From Parafrankia irregularis (GTDB lineage Bacteria > Actinomycetota > Actinomycetes > Frankiales > Frankiaceae), in assembly GCF_001536285.1 (NCBI RefSeq), contig NZ_FAOZ01000003.1, forward strand, positions 124,001 to 188,000: a stretch of 64,000 nt of DNA, in the 5' to 3' direction. The stretch's first letter is position 1; each line of letters opens with the position of its first letter. The notes under the pieces are model-generated. The model saw only the letters and a program-made list of their open reading frames with translations. It ran no database searches and was not told the origin of the DNA. Below are positions 50,847-58,854 of the stretch, one piece after another. The position numbers were made by a program, and so were the translations under genes.

Positions 50847-51911
50847 GTGTCGCGGACGCCCGCAGTCACCGCGAGCTCCACGGCGCGGGGGGCATCCCCC
50901 TCCGCGCCGGTTCCCCCACCCACGGGAACCCCGCCGCCCACAGGCCCGCCGCCCACCGGGCCGTCAGCCACCAAAAGCCCGCCGCCCACCGCAGGCCCGC
51001 CGCCCACCGGCAGCCCGTACACCGAGGCCGGTACGGGCGCTGTGGCCGGTACAGGCGCTCTGGCCGCCACGGCGGGACCTCGCGGCCACCTCCGGGCAAC
51101 GCTCATCACGGTGGGCTACCGGACAATACTCGCCGTCGCTCCGATCATCGTCCTCGCCGCCCTGTGGGAGCTGCTCAAGGCTCTCACCAGCACCGAGGAC
51201 GCCCGGCTCCCCCACACCTGGCAGGTCCTGAGCTACTTCGCCTCGGAGGGCAGCACCGGCGAGGGCGAGCTGCGGCTGCTGCTCACCAACCTCGGCACGA
51301 CCATCCAGGAGGCGTTCGTCGGGCTGGCGATCGGCATCGTCGCCGGCGGCGCGCTCGGCATCCTGACCGCCAGGTACGCGACGTTCGGGCGCAGCATCCG
51401 CCCGCTGCTCGTCCTGACGCAGACCCTGCCCGTGGTCGCGATCGCGCCCGCTCTGATCATCTGGCTCGGGCATTCCTGGGTGTCGAAGGCGGTGCTCGCC
51501 GCGCTGTGCTCGTTCTTCCCGATCGCAGTGAGCGTCGCGCGCGGCATCGAGGACATCCCCGCGGAGGCCCGCCGGGTCTTCGCCAGCTTCGGTGCCGGCC
51601 GCTGGCAGGTCTTCCGCAGCCTGGAGCTGCCCAGCGCGCTCACCCAGGCCAACGCCGCCGTGCACACTGCCGCCGCGCTCGCGGTGGTCGGCGCCGTCGT
51701 CGCCGAGCTGCCCGCCGGGTCCACCGAGGGGATGGCCGTACTGGTGCTCTCCTCGGCGCAGTTCTACAACTTCGAGCCCGCCGCTCTGTGGTGCGCCGCG
51801 ATCACCACCGCGGTCGGCGGGCTCGTCACGGTCTACCTCGCCCAGGCGATCTTCACCCGCCTGGCGAAACTCGCCCTGCGGACATCCAGCCTGCCGACCG
51901 GAGACCACTGA
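50847..51911 (+). CDS. ABC importer permease, SsuC/TauC/ThiX-like (first)
   Basis: About 354 aa. A Pro/Thr-rich N-terminus of about 70 residues precedes a BPD-type permease with about six helices: LAALWELLKAL, GTTIQEAFVGLAIGIVAGGALG, and an EAA-loop region ARGIEDIPAEARRVFASFGA. This permease type works with NMT1/THI5/SsuA-like binding proteins for sulfonates, pyrimidines, nitriles or aromatic acids. GTG 50847 follows AAGGAGG. It overlaps the ATPase gene (TGATG). The matching binding-protein gene is 6 kb away at 57630-58718. Confidence 0.9.
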   Translation: MSRTPAVTASSTARGASPSAPVPPPTGTPPPTGPPPTGPSATKSPPPTAGPPPTGSPYTEAGTGAVAGTGALAATAGPRGHLRATLITVGYRTILAVAPIIVLAALWELLKALTSTEDARLPHTWQVLSYFASEGSTGEGELRLLLTNLGTTIQEAFVGLAIGIVAGGALGILTARYATFGRSIRPLLVLTQTLPVVAIAPALIIWLGHSWVSKAVLAALCSFFPIAVSVARGIEDIPAEARRVFASFGAGRWQVFRSLELPSALTQANAAVHTAAALAVVGAVVAELPAGSTEGMAVLVLSSAQFYNFEPAALWCAAITTAVGGLVTVYLAQAIFTRLAKLALRTSSLPTGDH

Positions 51912-52789
51912 TGCCGAGGACAACCACCGCCGCACCGGCCGCACCCGCACCGGCACCCGCCGTCCCTGCCACACCCGCGCCCACATCCGGCGCCCTCACG
52001 GGCACAGCCGGTGACGAGCGCGGCGCCATCGAGCTGCGCGGAATCTGGAAGTGGTTCGGCGATCCGTCGGCACCCGTGCTGCGGGACGTCTCGTTCCGGA
52101 TCCCGGCCGGCTCGTTCGTCTCGGTGATCGGTGCATCCGGCTGCGGGAAGTCGACGATGCTGCGGATGATGGGCGACCTCGCCCGGCCCAGCCGCGGCGA
52201 GGTCCGCACCGGCGGACATCCGGTCTCGCAGGCCCGGCAGGCCCACGAGATCGGCTTCGTGTTCCAGGCCGCGAACCTGTGCGCCTGGCGGTCGGTGCGG
52301 CGCAACGTCGAGCTGCCACTCGAGGCGATGAAGGTCGGGCGGGCCGAGCGCCGTGAGCGGGCACTGGCCGAGCTCGACCGCGTCGGCCTGGCGGCGGCGG
52401 TGAACCAGTACCCGGCCGAGCTCTCCGGCGGCATGGCGCAGCGCGTCGCGATCGCCCGCTCGCTCGTCACCGAGCCACCGATCGTGCTGATGGACGAGCC
52501 GTTCGGCGCCCTCGACGAGATCACCCGTGACCGGCTCAACCTCGACCTGCACGGACTGTGGCGGCGCACCGCGAAGACGATCGTGTTCGTCACCCACAGC
52601 ATCCCCGAGGCCGTCCTGCTCTCCACCCAGGTCGTGGTGATGGGCCGCCGCCCGGGACGGATCGACCGCACGATCGACATCACGCTGCCCGACGAGCGCA
52701 CCGCCGAGACCTCCCGGATACCGGAGTTCTTCGAGGCCGTCACCGAGGTCCGCGACGCACTGTTCGACGTGATGGGGCGTGACCTTTGA
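51911..52789 (+). CDS. ABC importer ATPase, SsuB/TauB-like
   Basis: About 292 aa with an Ala/Pro-rich lead of about 35 residues. Walker A is VIGASGCGKSTMLRMM, the Q-loop VFQAANLCAWRSV, the signature LSGGMAQRVAIARSL, Walker B VLMDEPFGALDE and the H-loop FVTHSIPEAV, all intact. These are diagnostic of the nitrate/sulfonate/taurine importer ATPases. Coupled to both permeases by overlapping stop/start codons. Confidence 0.93.
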   Translation: MPRTTTAAPAAPAPAPAVPATPAPTSGALTGTAGDERGAIELRGIWKWFGDPSAPVLRDVSFRIPAGSFVSVIGASGCGKSTMLRMMGDLARPSRGEVRTGGHPVSQARQAHEIGFVFQAANLCAWRSVRRNVELPLEAMKVGRAERRERALAELDRVGLAAAVNQYPAELSGGMAQRVAIARSLVTEPPIVLMDEPFGALDEITRDRLNLDLHGLWRRTAKTIVFVTHSIPEAVLLSTQVVVMGRRPGRIDRTIDITLPDERTAETSRIPEFFEAVTEVRDALFDVMGRDL

Positions 52790-53727
52790 GCACCACGACC
52801 AGCACCCACCCCACCGGCACCGCGCAGACCGGCACCCCGCAGACCGGCACCCCGCAGACCGGCACCCCGCAGACCGGCATCGACGGCACGGTCGGCGGAA
52901 CGGGCGAGGCACCGCTCCCGGCTCGCACCGGTCGCGGGCGGTCCGCGGGCCGGCGGATCCTGAGCGCGGCGGTCACCGTCGCGGTTCCGGCGGCTGTGAT
53001 CGCGGTGCTGCTCGTGCTGTGGGAGCTCGCGATCGAGGCGTTCGACGTCAGGCCGTTCGTGCTGGCCAAGCCGTCCGCGATCTGGGACGCGTTCGCCGAG
53101 AAGCCGGACGTCTACCTCGAATACGGCTTCCGCACGCTGCGCGAGGCCGTGCAGGGGCTGGCCTTCGGCGTTGCCGTCGGCGTCGCCGTCGCGGTGGCGA
53201 CCTTCCGGTCGAAGCTGCTCTCCGAGCTGGCGCGGGCCTACAGCGCGGCCCTGCTCGCCCTGCCGGTCGTGGCCGTGATCCCACTGTCGAACGTCTTCTT
53301 CGGACTGCAGCCGGCGTCGCGGGTGTTCGTCGTCGCCGTGGGCACCACACCGATCATGCTCACGTACACGCTGACCGGGCTGAAGGCGACCGACGCCGGG
53401 CTCGCGGAGATGTTCCGCGCGTGCGCGATGCCGCGCTGGCGGTCGGTGCTCTCGCTGTTCCTGCCCTCCGCGCTGCCCTACTTCATCAGCGGCGTCCGGG
53501 TCGCGCTGCCCAGCGCGTTCTCCGTCGCCATCATCGGCGAGTACTTCGGCGGCGAGCGCAACACGCTCGGCACCTACATCAAGACGGCAGCGGTGCAGTC
53601 CAAGGTCGCCGACCTGTGGGGCGCGGCGATGACCGCCTTCCTCTTCGCCGTCGCGCTGTTCGCCCTGGTCGCGCTCGCCGACCGGCTGCTGCTGCGCTGG
53701 CATCCGTCCCGGGCCCGCCGCGGCTGA
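52786..53727 (+). CDS. ABC importer permease, SsuC/TauC/ThiX-like (second)
   Basis: About 313 aa. The N-terminal ~50 residues contain TGTPQ repeats; the membrane domain follows (VPAAVIAVLLVLWELAIEAF, YGFRTLREAVQGLAFGVAVG, GLKATDAGLAEMFRACAMPRW as the EAA-type loop). It starts with TTG 52786 overlapping the ATPase stop (TTGA), a rare start codon but the only one that fits the coupling. With the first permease it should make a heterodimeric channel, unlike the common homodimer of SsuC systems. Confidence 0.9.
   Translation: MSTTTSTHPTGTAQTGTPQTGTPQTGTPQTGIDGTVGGTGEAPLPARTGRGRSAGRRILSAAVTVAVPAAVIAVLLVLWELAIEAFDVRPFVLAKPSAIWDAFAEKPDVYLEYGFRTLREAVQGLAFGVAVGVAVAVATFRSKLLSELARAYSAALLALPVVAVIPLSNVFFGLQPASRVFVVAVGTTPIMLTYTLTGLKATDAGLAEMFRACAMPRWRSVLSLFLPSALPYFISGVRVALPSAFSVAIIGEYFGGERNTLGTYIKTAAVQSKVADLWGAAMTAFLFAVALFALVALADRLLLRWHPSRARRG
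52825..52879 (+). repeat. 15-bp tandem repeat CAGACCGGCACCCCG
   Basis: Three perfect copies plus a partial fourth, encoding QTGTP units in the cytoplasmic N-terminal tail of the second permease. Probably slippage-prone and length-variable. Confidence 0.85.
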
Positions 53728-53761
53728 CCAACCGCGCCGGGCAGCTCGGGCCGGCGAGCGG

Positions 53762-54202
53762 TCAGCCGGCGGCCTGTCGGCTGCGGAACCGGTCCACCAC
53801 CTCGCGGTCCAGGCCGTAGCTGAGCAGCCCGGCCGCCGCCTCGAGCGACAGCCAGCGCAGCTCGTCCACCTCCTCGTTGGGGACGAACGTGCCGCCGGTC
53901 GCCCGCAGCGCCCAGTAGCGCACGATCTTGGGACTCCTGATGCCGTGCCGCTCGACCTCGTACGTCACGTCGCCGAGGGACTCACCGACCTCCACATCGA
54001 GACCGGTCTCCTCCGCGACCTCGCGGACGGCGGCCGCGAGCCAGGTCTCCCCATCGTCCAGCTTCCCCTTCGGCAGCGACCAGTCCTCGTGCCGCGGCCG
54101 GTGGACGACCACGATCTCCACCCCGCCGGGCACGGCGCGCCACACCACTCCCCCGGCGGCGCGCACCAGAGGTTCGTCCGGTTCCGGCTCGTTGCCCATC
54201 AT
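53762..54202 (-). CDS. Nudix hydrolase (MutT/diadenosine polyphosphate type)
   Basis: About 146 aa, a single Nudix domain. The Nudix box spans about residues 46-68, GKLDDGETWLAAAVREVAEE then TGL, with the expected RExxEE metal site. The lead AAGGVVWRAVPGGVEIVVVHRPRHEDWSLPKGK, quoted by its parts AAGGVVWR and HEDWSLPKGK, resembles mycobacterial MutT1-type N-domains and Ap4A hydrolases. ATG 54202 follows AAGGAG. Divergent from the AlkB gene across 116 bp. Confidence 0.9.
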   Translation of the reverse strand: MMGNEPEPDEPLVRAAGGVVWRAVPGGVEIVVVHRPRHEDWSLPKGKLDDGETWLAAAVREVAEETGLDVEVGESLGDVTYEVERHGIRSPKIVRYWALRATGGTFVPNEEVDELRWLSLEAAAGLLSYGLDREVVDRFRSRQAAG

Positions 54203-54318
54203 CGCTCCTTCGTCCGGCCGGTCCCGGCCCCCGCGGATACTTTCATGTGCGCGCTCGGGAGCATTCCGCGCCGTCCACCGGGACCGCGATCGAACATGTG
54301 TTTGGTATCGTCGGGAGA

Positions 54319-55002
54319 GTGAGGGCAGCTCCGTTCCAGGCGTCGCTGCTCGACGTGCTGCCCGACGGGCAGGCCGATGCCGTCGTGGAGCCACTGCGCG
54401 AGGGCCTGCGCCGCCACGAGCTGGCCGCCGGCGCGTGGGTCGACCTGCGCCGCCGCTGGGTCACCGGTGCCGACTCACTGTTCGAGCGCCTGTGCGCCCG
54501 GGTTCCCTGGCGCGCCGAACGCCGCCCGATGTACGACCGGACGGTCGACATCCCCCGGCTGCTGTCCTTCTACGAGGAGGGTCAGCCTCTGCCCGACCCG
54601 GCACTCGTCGCTGCCAGGCGTGCGCTCGACATGCACTACGCCCCGGAGCTGGGTGAGCCGTTCGCGACACTCGGCCTGGCTTTTTACCGGGATGGTCGCG
54701 ACAGCGTCGCCTGGCACGGCGACCGGATCGGCCGTGGTTCCAGCCACGACACGATGGTGGCGATCCTCGTTCTCGGCGCTCCCCGCGCCCTGTTGCTACG
54801 GCCGCGCCCCGGTGGGCCTGCGGCCACGAACACAGCTACGGGCGCGGCGACGAGCGCGACGATCCGGCTCACGCTCGGCCACGGCGATCTGCTCGTCATG
54901 GGCGGCAGCTGCCAGCGCACCTGGGATCACGCCGTGCCGAAGACCACCCGCCCCATCGGCCCCCGGCTGAGCGCCCAGTTCCGTCCCCGCAATGTGCGCT
55001 GA
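54319..55002 (+). CDS. alkB: AlkB-type alkylated nucleic acid dioxygenase
   Basis: About 227 aa, Fe(II)/2-oxoglutarate dioxygenase of the AlkB group. The iron ligands are in VAWHGDR (HxD) and TWDHAVPK (distal His), and the 2-oxoglutarate Arg region is IGPRLSAQFRP. It has the AlkB-type nucleotide-recognition region RPMYDRTVDIPRLLSFY. It would remove methyl adducts from DNA or RNA. A Thr/Ala-rich loop (ATNTATGAATSATI) interrupts the core before the distal His. GTG 54319 is the likeliest start, with the frame open to 54247. The 190-bp stretch after it is gene-free. Confidence 0.85.
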   Translation: MRAAPFQASLLDVLPDGQADAVVEPLREGLRRHELAAGAWVDLRRRWVTGADSLFERLCARVPWRAERRPMYDRTVDIPRLLSFYEEGQPLPDPALVAARRALDMHYAPELGEPFATLGLAFYRDGRDSVAWHGDRIGRGSSHDTMVAILVLGAPRALLLRPRPGGPAATNTATGAATSATIRLTLGHGDLLVMGGSCQRTWDHAVPKTTRPIGPRLSAQFRPRNVR

Positions 55003-55192
55003 CAGTGAGGGGGCACCGCTGGTCCAGGTGCCCTCGCCGAAGGCGCTCGCCGCCGCCGGTAGAACGGACATTCCACCCGCCGGGGATCGCGCACCACCAC
55101 ACAGCGGGCCGATATGCGCCAGCATGCTGGAGCCTTGCCGGCAGGGTGCACGCTCCTCGCCACCGTAGAGCGCGCTTGCCAGGCGCACCGGC

Positions 55193-55594
55193 TCAGCTGG
55201 CGACGAGGGCGAGGGCCAGCAGCCCGCACACCACCGCGGCCAGGGTCAGAAGCGGAAGAGCCCGTCCCGGGTGCACCCAGCGGCCCGTGGGGTCGACCAT
55301 GCCCTGGTGGTAGCGCCGTGAGGCGGTCAACCACGCCGTCACGCCGCCGGCGGTCGCCGCCGCCGCGGCGGCCCAGCCCAGTGGGCCGCCGCCGTAGTCC
55401 TCGGGGTTGTGCATGAGCAGCGCGGCCAGTCCGAGGAAGGCCAACCCGGTCCGACGCCAGGCAAGGTAGGTCCGTTCCGGCTGGGTCTCCCCCGCGAGCA
55501 GATCCGGCGCTGTCGGGACGTCCCCACGTTCCGGTTCCGCGCAGCCGCGGCTGGAATCGCCCCTCGGCCCCGCATCGCCTGAGCCGGTGCTCAC
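55193..55594 (-). CDS. DUF202 membrane protein (second of a pair)
   Basis: About 133 aa. A 40-residue acidic/Gly-rich lead precedes the DUF202 signature ERTYLAWRRTGLAFLGLAAL, followed by two further membrane helices and the short basic loop SRRYHQGM. The family are small inner-membrane proteins of unknown function, related to YidH/YidG. GTG 55594 overlaps the stop of the companion DUF202 gene (GTGA). The longer frame upstream is a shadow. Confidence 0.87.
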   Translation of the reverse strand: MSTGSGDAGPRGDSSRGCAEPERGDVPTAPDLLAGETQPERTYLAWRRTGLAFLGLAALLMHNPEDYGGGPLGWAAAAAATAGGVTAWLTASRRYHQGMVDPTGRWVHPGRALPLLTLAAVVCGLLALALVAS

Positions 55595-56034
55595 TGAGGG
55601 CCTTTGCCGGCCACCAGCACGAAGATCAGCGCGACCAGGCTCAGCGCCGCCACGCCGGCCGCGAGCACACGCGGCAGCCCCGACACGGGCAGCGATCTCC
55701 GTTCGCGCATCGCCTTCTCGACGAGCGCCCACCGGCGGTAGCTGGTCGCGGCGACGGCGATGCTGAGCAGGATGAGCGGCACGCCCAGTATGTGCCGGGC
55801 GCCGGAGAAGCTGAAGTCGGGCACGACCTGCACCACGGCCACACCGCCCGCGAGCAGGGCGAGCGAGGTCCGCAGCCAGGCTAGGAACGTACGTTCGTTC
55901 GCGAGGCTGAAACGCACGTCCGGATCCTGCCCGACCTGGCCGATGTCCGCCGGGCGGCGCCACCAGGCGCGCACGGCCGACACCCAGCGGTTTCCCGGGC
56001 GGCGGGCGTCCGCATCGTCGTCGTCGCTGCCCAC
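55591..56034 (-). CDS. YidH-like DUF202 membrane protein (first of a pair)
   Basis: About 147 aa. The lead is acidic (GSDDDDADARR). The conserved part is DVRFSLANERTFLAWLRTSL with three membrane helices and the internal loop ATSYRRWALVEKAMR, matching YidH. The tandem YidH-YidG arrangement is common in actinobacteria; function unknown. GTG 56034 is chosen at the family start. Lies 40 bp before the MFS stop region in a leftward series. Confidence 0.88.
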   Translation of the reverse strand: MGSDDDDADARRPGNRWVSAVRAWWRRPADIGQVGQDPDVRFSLANERTFLAWLRTSLALLAGGVAVVQVVPDFSFSGARHILGVPLILLSIAVAATSYRRWALVEKAMRERRSLPVSGLPRVLAAGVAALSLVALIFVLVAGKGPQ

Positions 56035-56074
56035 CGGCCCACCGTACTGTCCGCAAGGTGAGCGGCCCGGCCGG

Positions 56075-57457
56075 TCACCCACCCGTCCGGGCCGGTCCCG
56101 CGCCGGTGGCCACCTCCCCGGGGATGTGCGCCGACATGCCGACCGACAACCCGAAGGAGTCGGCGTCCTCAGCGTCCTCGGCGGGTTCGGCGGGTTCGGC
56201 GGGCTCGGCGGGCTCGGTGCCGCGGTACCGCAGGAAGGACGGCATCGCCGCGAGCAGCACGGCGAGGCCGACCAGGCAGGCCACGCCACCGGCGACGACG
56301 CTGAACTGGGCCGAGGTGAACCCGGCGACCAGGCCGGACTCCAGGTCACCGAGGCTGGGCCCGGCGGTGACCGTCACCATGAACAGGCCCGCCATCCGGC
56401 CACGGACGGCGTCCGGGGCGGCGACCCGCAGGATTGTCGTGCGCAACACGGCGGAGACCGTGTCGGCGCCACCCGCGACCGCGAGCAGCAGCAAAGCCAG
56501 CGGCAGCGTCCCGACCAGGCCTGACAGGGCGATGGCCGCGCCCCAGACGGCGATGGACACGGCCACCACCAGGCCCTGACGGCTCACCCGGGACAGCCAG
56601 CCGCCGGTCACCGCGACGATCGTGCCGCCGACGGCCATCGCCGCGTAGAGCAGGCCGGTGGTCCGCGGGCCGGCGTGGAACTGTTCGACGGCGAGCACCG
56701 CGAACAGCACCCGGGGCATTCCGAACAGCATGGCGTTGATGTCGACCAGGAAGGTCATCGCGAGCACGGGACGTCCCCGCAGGAAGCGCAGCCCGTCGAC
56801 GACGCTGCGCAGCCCCGCGTGGGTGCCACCGCCTTCCGGCCGCATCGGGGGCAGCAGCCAGGTCGCGGCGAAGATCGCGGCATAGGAGACGACGACCACC
56901 GCGTAGGACGTCCCATAGCCCGCGCCGGCGACGAGGACGCCGGCGAGCAGTGGCCCGCCGGTCATCGCCACGGTCGTGGTCACGCCTTCGAGTGCGCCGA
57001 CGGCCGGCAGCTGGTCGGGGGGCAGCAGCCGGGCCGCGAACGTCTGACGGGCCGGCGCGTCGATCGCCGACAGCGCCGCCTGCAGACCCATCAGCGCGAA
57101 CAGGACACCGACGGGTGCGTCCAGGACGGCCTGCAATGTGAGCAGGGCCGGGGTAAGCGCCATCCCCGCGGAGGTGAACAGGACGACGACCCGGCGGTCG
57201 AACGCGTCGGCCACGGCGCCGCCGACGATGCCGAAGACCAGCAGCGGAACGAACGTCGCCGCGCCGGTCAGTCCGACGGCGAACGCGGAGTCCGTGTCGG
57301 CGTAGATCTCCAGCAGGGCGGTCGTGAGGACGACCTGGGTGCCGGTGAGGCCGATGCCCTCCGCGAGCCAGAATCGGCGGAACGCGACGGACTGGCGCAG
57401 CGGACGCAGGTCCGCGGAGAACGTGCGGGCGAGCCTGCCCGGCCAACCGTTGGCCAT
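56075..57457 (-). CDS. MFS exporter, EntS-like (12 TM)
   Basis: About 460 aa. Twelve hydrophobic segments, with the loop 2-3 signature GGAVADAFDRRVVVL and the phrase FRRFWLAEGIGLTGTQVVLT typical of the enterobactin-exporter/drug-efflux (DHA3) group. The C-terminal tail is an acidic Ala/Glu/Pro repeat (AEPAEPAEP). EntS-like proteins export siderophores or drugs, so it is an alternative exporter for the siderophore made 20 kb away, but there is no iron box here; general efflux is equally likely. Start ATG 57457. Confidence 0.85.
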   Translation of the reverse strand: MANGWPGRLARTFSADLRPLRQSVAFRRFWLAEGIGLTGTQVVLTTALLEIYADTDSAFAVGLTGAATFVPLLVFGIVGGAVADAFDRRVVVLFTSAGMALTPALLTLQAVLDAPVGVLFALMGLQAALSAIDAPARQTFAARLLPPDQLPAVGALEGVTTTVAMTGGPLLAGVLVAGAGYGTSYAVVVVSYAAIFAATWLLPPMRPEGGGTHAGLRSVVDGLRFLRGRPVLAMTFLVDINAMLFGMPRVLFAVLAVEQFHAGPRTTGLLYAAMAVGGTIVAVTGGWLSRVSRQGLVVAVSIAVWGAAIALSGLVGTLPLALLLLAVAGGADTVSAVLRTTILRVAAPDAVRGRMAGLFMVTVTAGPSLGDLESGLVAGFTSAQFSVVAGGVACLVGLAVLLAAMPSFLRYRGTEPAEPAEPAEPAEDAEDADSFGLSVGMSAHIPGEVATGAGPARTGG

Positions 57458-57537
57458 GACTTCCCGGGGGATGGAGTCGGAGGGGGATGGAGTCCGAGTC
57501 GGGCCGGGTGGCGGACGCGGCCGTGGCCGTGGCGGTT

Positions 57538-57583
57538 CCGAAGGTCCGTGTCACGGCCGGCGAGCCGTGACACGGACCTTCGG
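57538..57583. terminator. 20-bp perfect inverted repeat (I-shaped terminator)
   Basis: CCGAAGGTCCGTGTCACGGC (57538-57557) and its exact complement at 57564-57583 around a 6-nt loop. It follows the leftward binding-protein gene by about 45 bp and precedes the MFS gene. No T tract on either side, as in many actinobacterial terminators. It is unusually long and perfect. Confidence 0.8.
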
Positions 57584-57629
57584 ATCGCCGGTCAGGGACG
57601 GAACACCGCTGCCCGGGGCCGAGAGGAGA

Positions 57630-58718
57630 TCAGGGCTCGACGTCGAGCGGGGTGTAGGAGGAGCCCTTCAGGTCGACGTCCGGACCCAGCAGGTCGACGG
57701 CGTCGTCGTAGACGTCGGACCTGATGAGCGAGCTCACCTCCGGGGCGGTCCTGATGACGTCGTTGTCGAGCAGGATCTTCGCGGTCGCCTCGAACCTGTC
57801 GGCGTTCATGACGCCCATCTCGCCCTGGGAGGCGGCGGCCGGCCAGAGCACCTTGTTGTACTCGTTGACACTCCAGGTCATGAAGTCGACCGGGGTGACC
57901 GAGCCGTATTTTCCGGGGAGCTTGGCGCATTCGTCCGCGTTGTCGCGGCAGTATGCCCAGCCCTTCAGCGAGGCGGCGACGAAGGCGGCCGCGGTGTCCG
58001 GGTTCTTCGCCGTGTAGGCGGAGTCGGCGAAGATCTGCATCTCCAGGGTCGCGGTGTCGTCGTCCTCGTAGGAGTACACGTTGAGGTCGGAGGCGGGCAC
58101 ACCGCCGGCGATGACCTGGCCGACCTCGTTGTACGAGTAGCCCGAGGCCATGTCGAGCTCACCGGAGAGGAACGCGGACATGTCCGCGCCCTGCTCGACG
58201 AGGTTCACGTCGGTGTCCTGGTTCAGCCCGTGCTTGGCGAGCGAGGCGTAGAACGAGTTGACGCTGGAGAAGATGCCGATCTTCTTGCCCTTCCAGTCGT
58301 CCGGGGAGGTGATGTTGTCCTCCTTCCGGGAGACCAGGCGGATCGCCGAGTGCTCGGTGAGCTGGGCGAGCGAGACCAGCTTGGTGCCGGCGTCGTTGGC
58401 GGTCAGCACGTTGGTGAACGCGTCCGCGGAGAACTGGGCCGCGCCGGATCCGACGAGTTGCTCGGCGTTCACGTCCGGGCCACCGGCCTGGATGTCGACG
58501 TTGAGGCCGAGGTCGGAGTAGTAGCCGAGCTCCTTGGCGGCGAGGAATCCGACGTTGTCGGCGCCGGGCAGCCAGCTCAGGACCATCTTGACGTCGGTGA
58601 GCTTGGCGCCGGACGAGCTGGCGCCCTCGCTGCTGTCGTCATCCGAGGAACAGGCGCTCGCCGCGCTGAAGGCCAGCGCGCCGGCCAGCGCCACGCCCAG
58701 GTAACGGGAAGACTTCAC
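57630..58718 (-). CDS. NMT1/THI5-like ABC substrate-binding lipoprotein
   Basis: About 362 aa. The signal peptide ends in a lipobox-like SAASAC, followed by an Asp/Ser-rich tether. The body matches NMT1/THI5/SsuA binding proteins: LTDVKMVLSWLPGADNVGFL, AAKELGYYSDLGLNVDIQAGG, VGSGAAQFSADAFTNVL, GKKIGIFSSVN. These bind pyrimidines, sulfonates, nitriles or aromatic acids. GTG 58718 follows ACGGAG. It sits alone between the operator-like site and the 20-bp hairpin; the permease-ATPase-permease set at 50847-53727, with the same operator motif, is its likely partner. Confidence 0.92.
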   Translation of the reverse strand: MKSSRYLGVALAGALAFSAASACSSDDDSSEGASSSGAKLTDVKMVLSWLPGADNVGFLAAKELGYYSDLGLNVDIQAGGPDVNAEQLVGSGAAQFSADAFTNVLTANDAGTKLVSLAQLTEHSAIRLVSRKEDNITSPDDWKGKKIGIFSSVNSFYASLAKHGLNQDTDVNLVEQGADMSAFLSGELDMASGYSYNEVGQVIAGGVPASDLNVYSYEDDDTATLEMQIFADSAYTAKNPDTAAAFVAASLKGWAYCRDNADECAKLPGKYGSVTPVDFMTWSVNEYNKVLWPAAASQGEMGVMNADRFEATAKILLDNDVIRTAPEVSSLIRSDVYDDAVDLLGPDVDLKGSSYTPLDVEP

Positions 58719-58773
58719 GACACTCCGTTTCGCAGATGGGCGCCCTCACCGAACAACCCATCCAGTCGGGACA

Positions 58774-58786
58774 ATATATGATGCAT
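58774..58786. promoter_or_regulatory. Putative GntR operator, site 3 (binding-protein gene)
   Basis: ATATATGATGCAT, best fit to ATnnATnATnnAT; with flanks CAAT...ATTG the dyad extends to 17 bp. It is 56 bp upstream of the binding-protein start in the 136-bp gap after the Rieske gene. Same core as 48757-48769. Confidence 0.6.
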
Positions 58787-58854
58787 TGCCTGTAGGCGGA
58801 CGTCCCCCATCGCAGCGCTGAAAACGGGGGCGGGCCTGCCAGAAGCGGGGCTGA

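Noticed and set aside
56075-57457. MFS protein as the dedicated siderophore exporter
   Set aside because: It resembles EntS but has no iron box and lies 20 kb from the cluster, which already has an ABC pair; kept only as an alternative.
58719-58854. Riboswitch upstream of the THI5-like binding protein
   Set aside because: I looked for the conserved TPP-riboswitch core and found none; only the AT-rich dyad is present.
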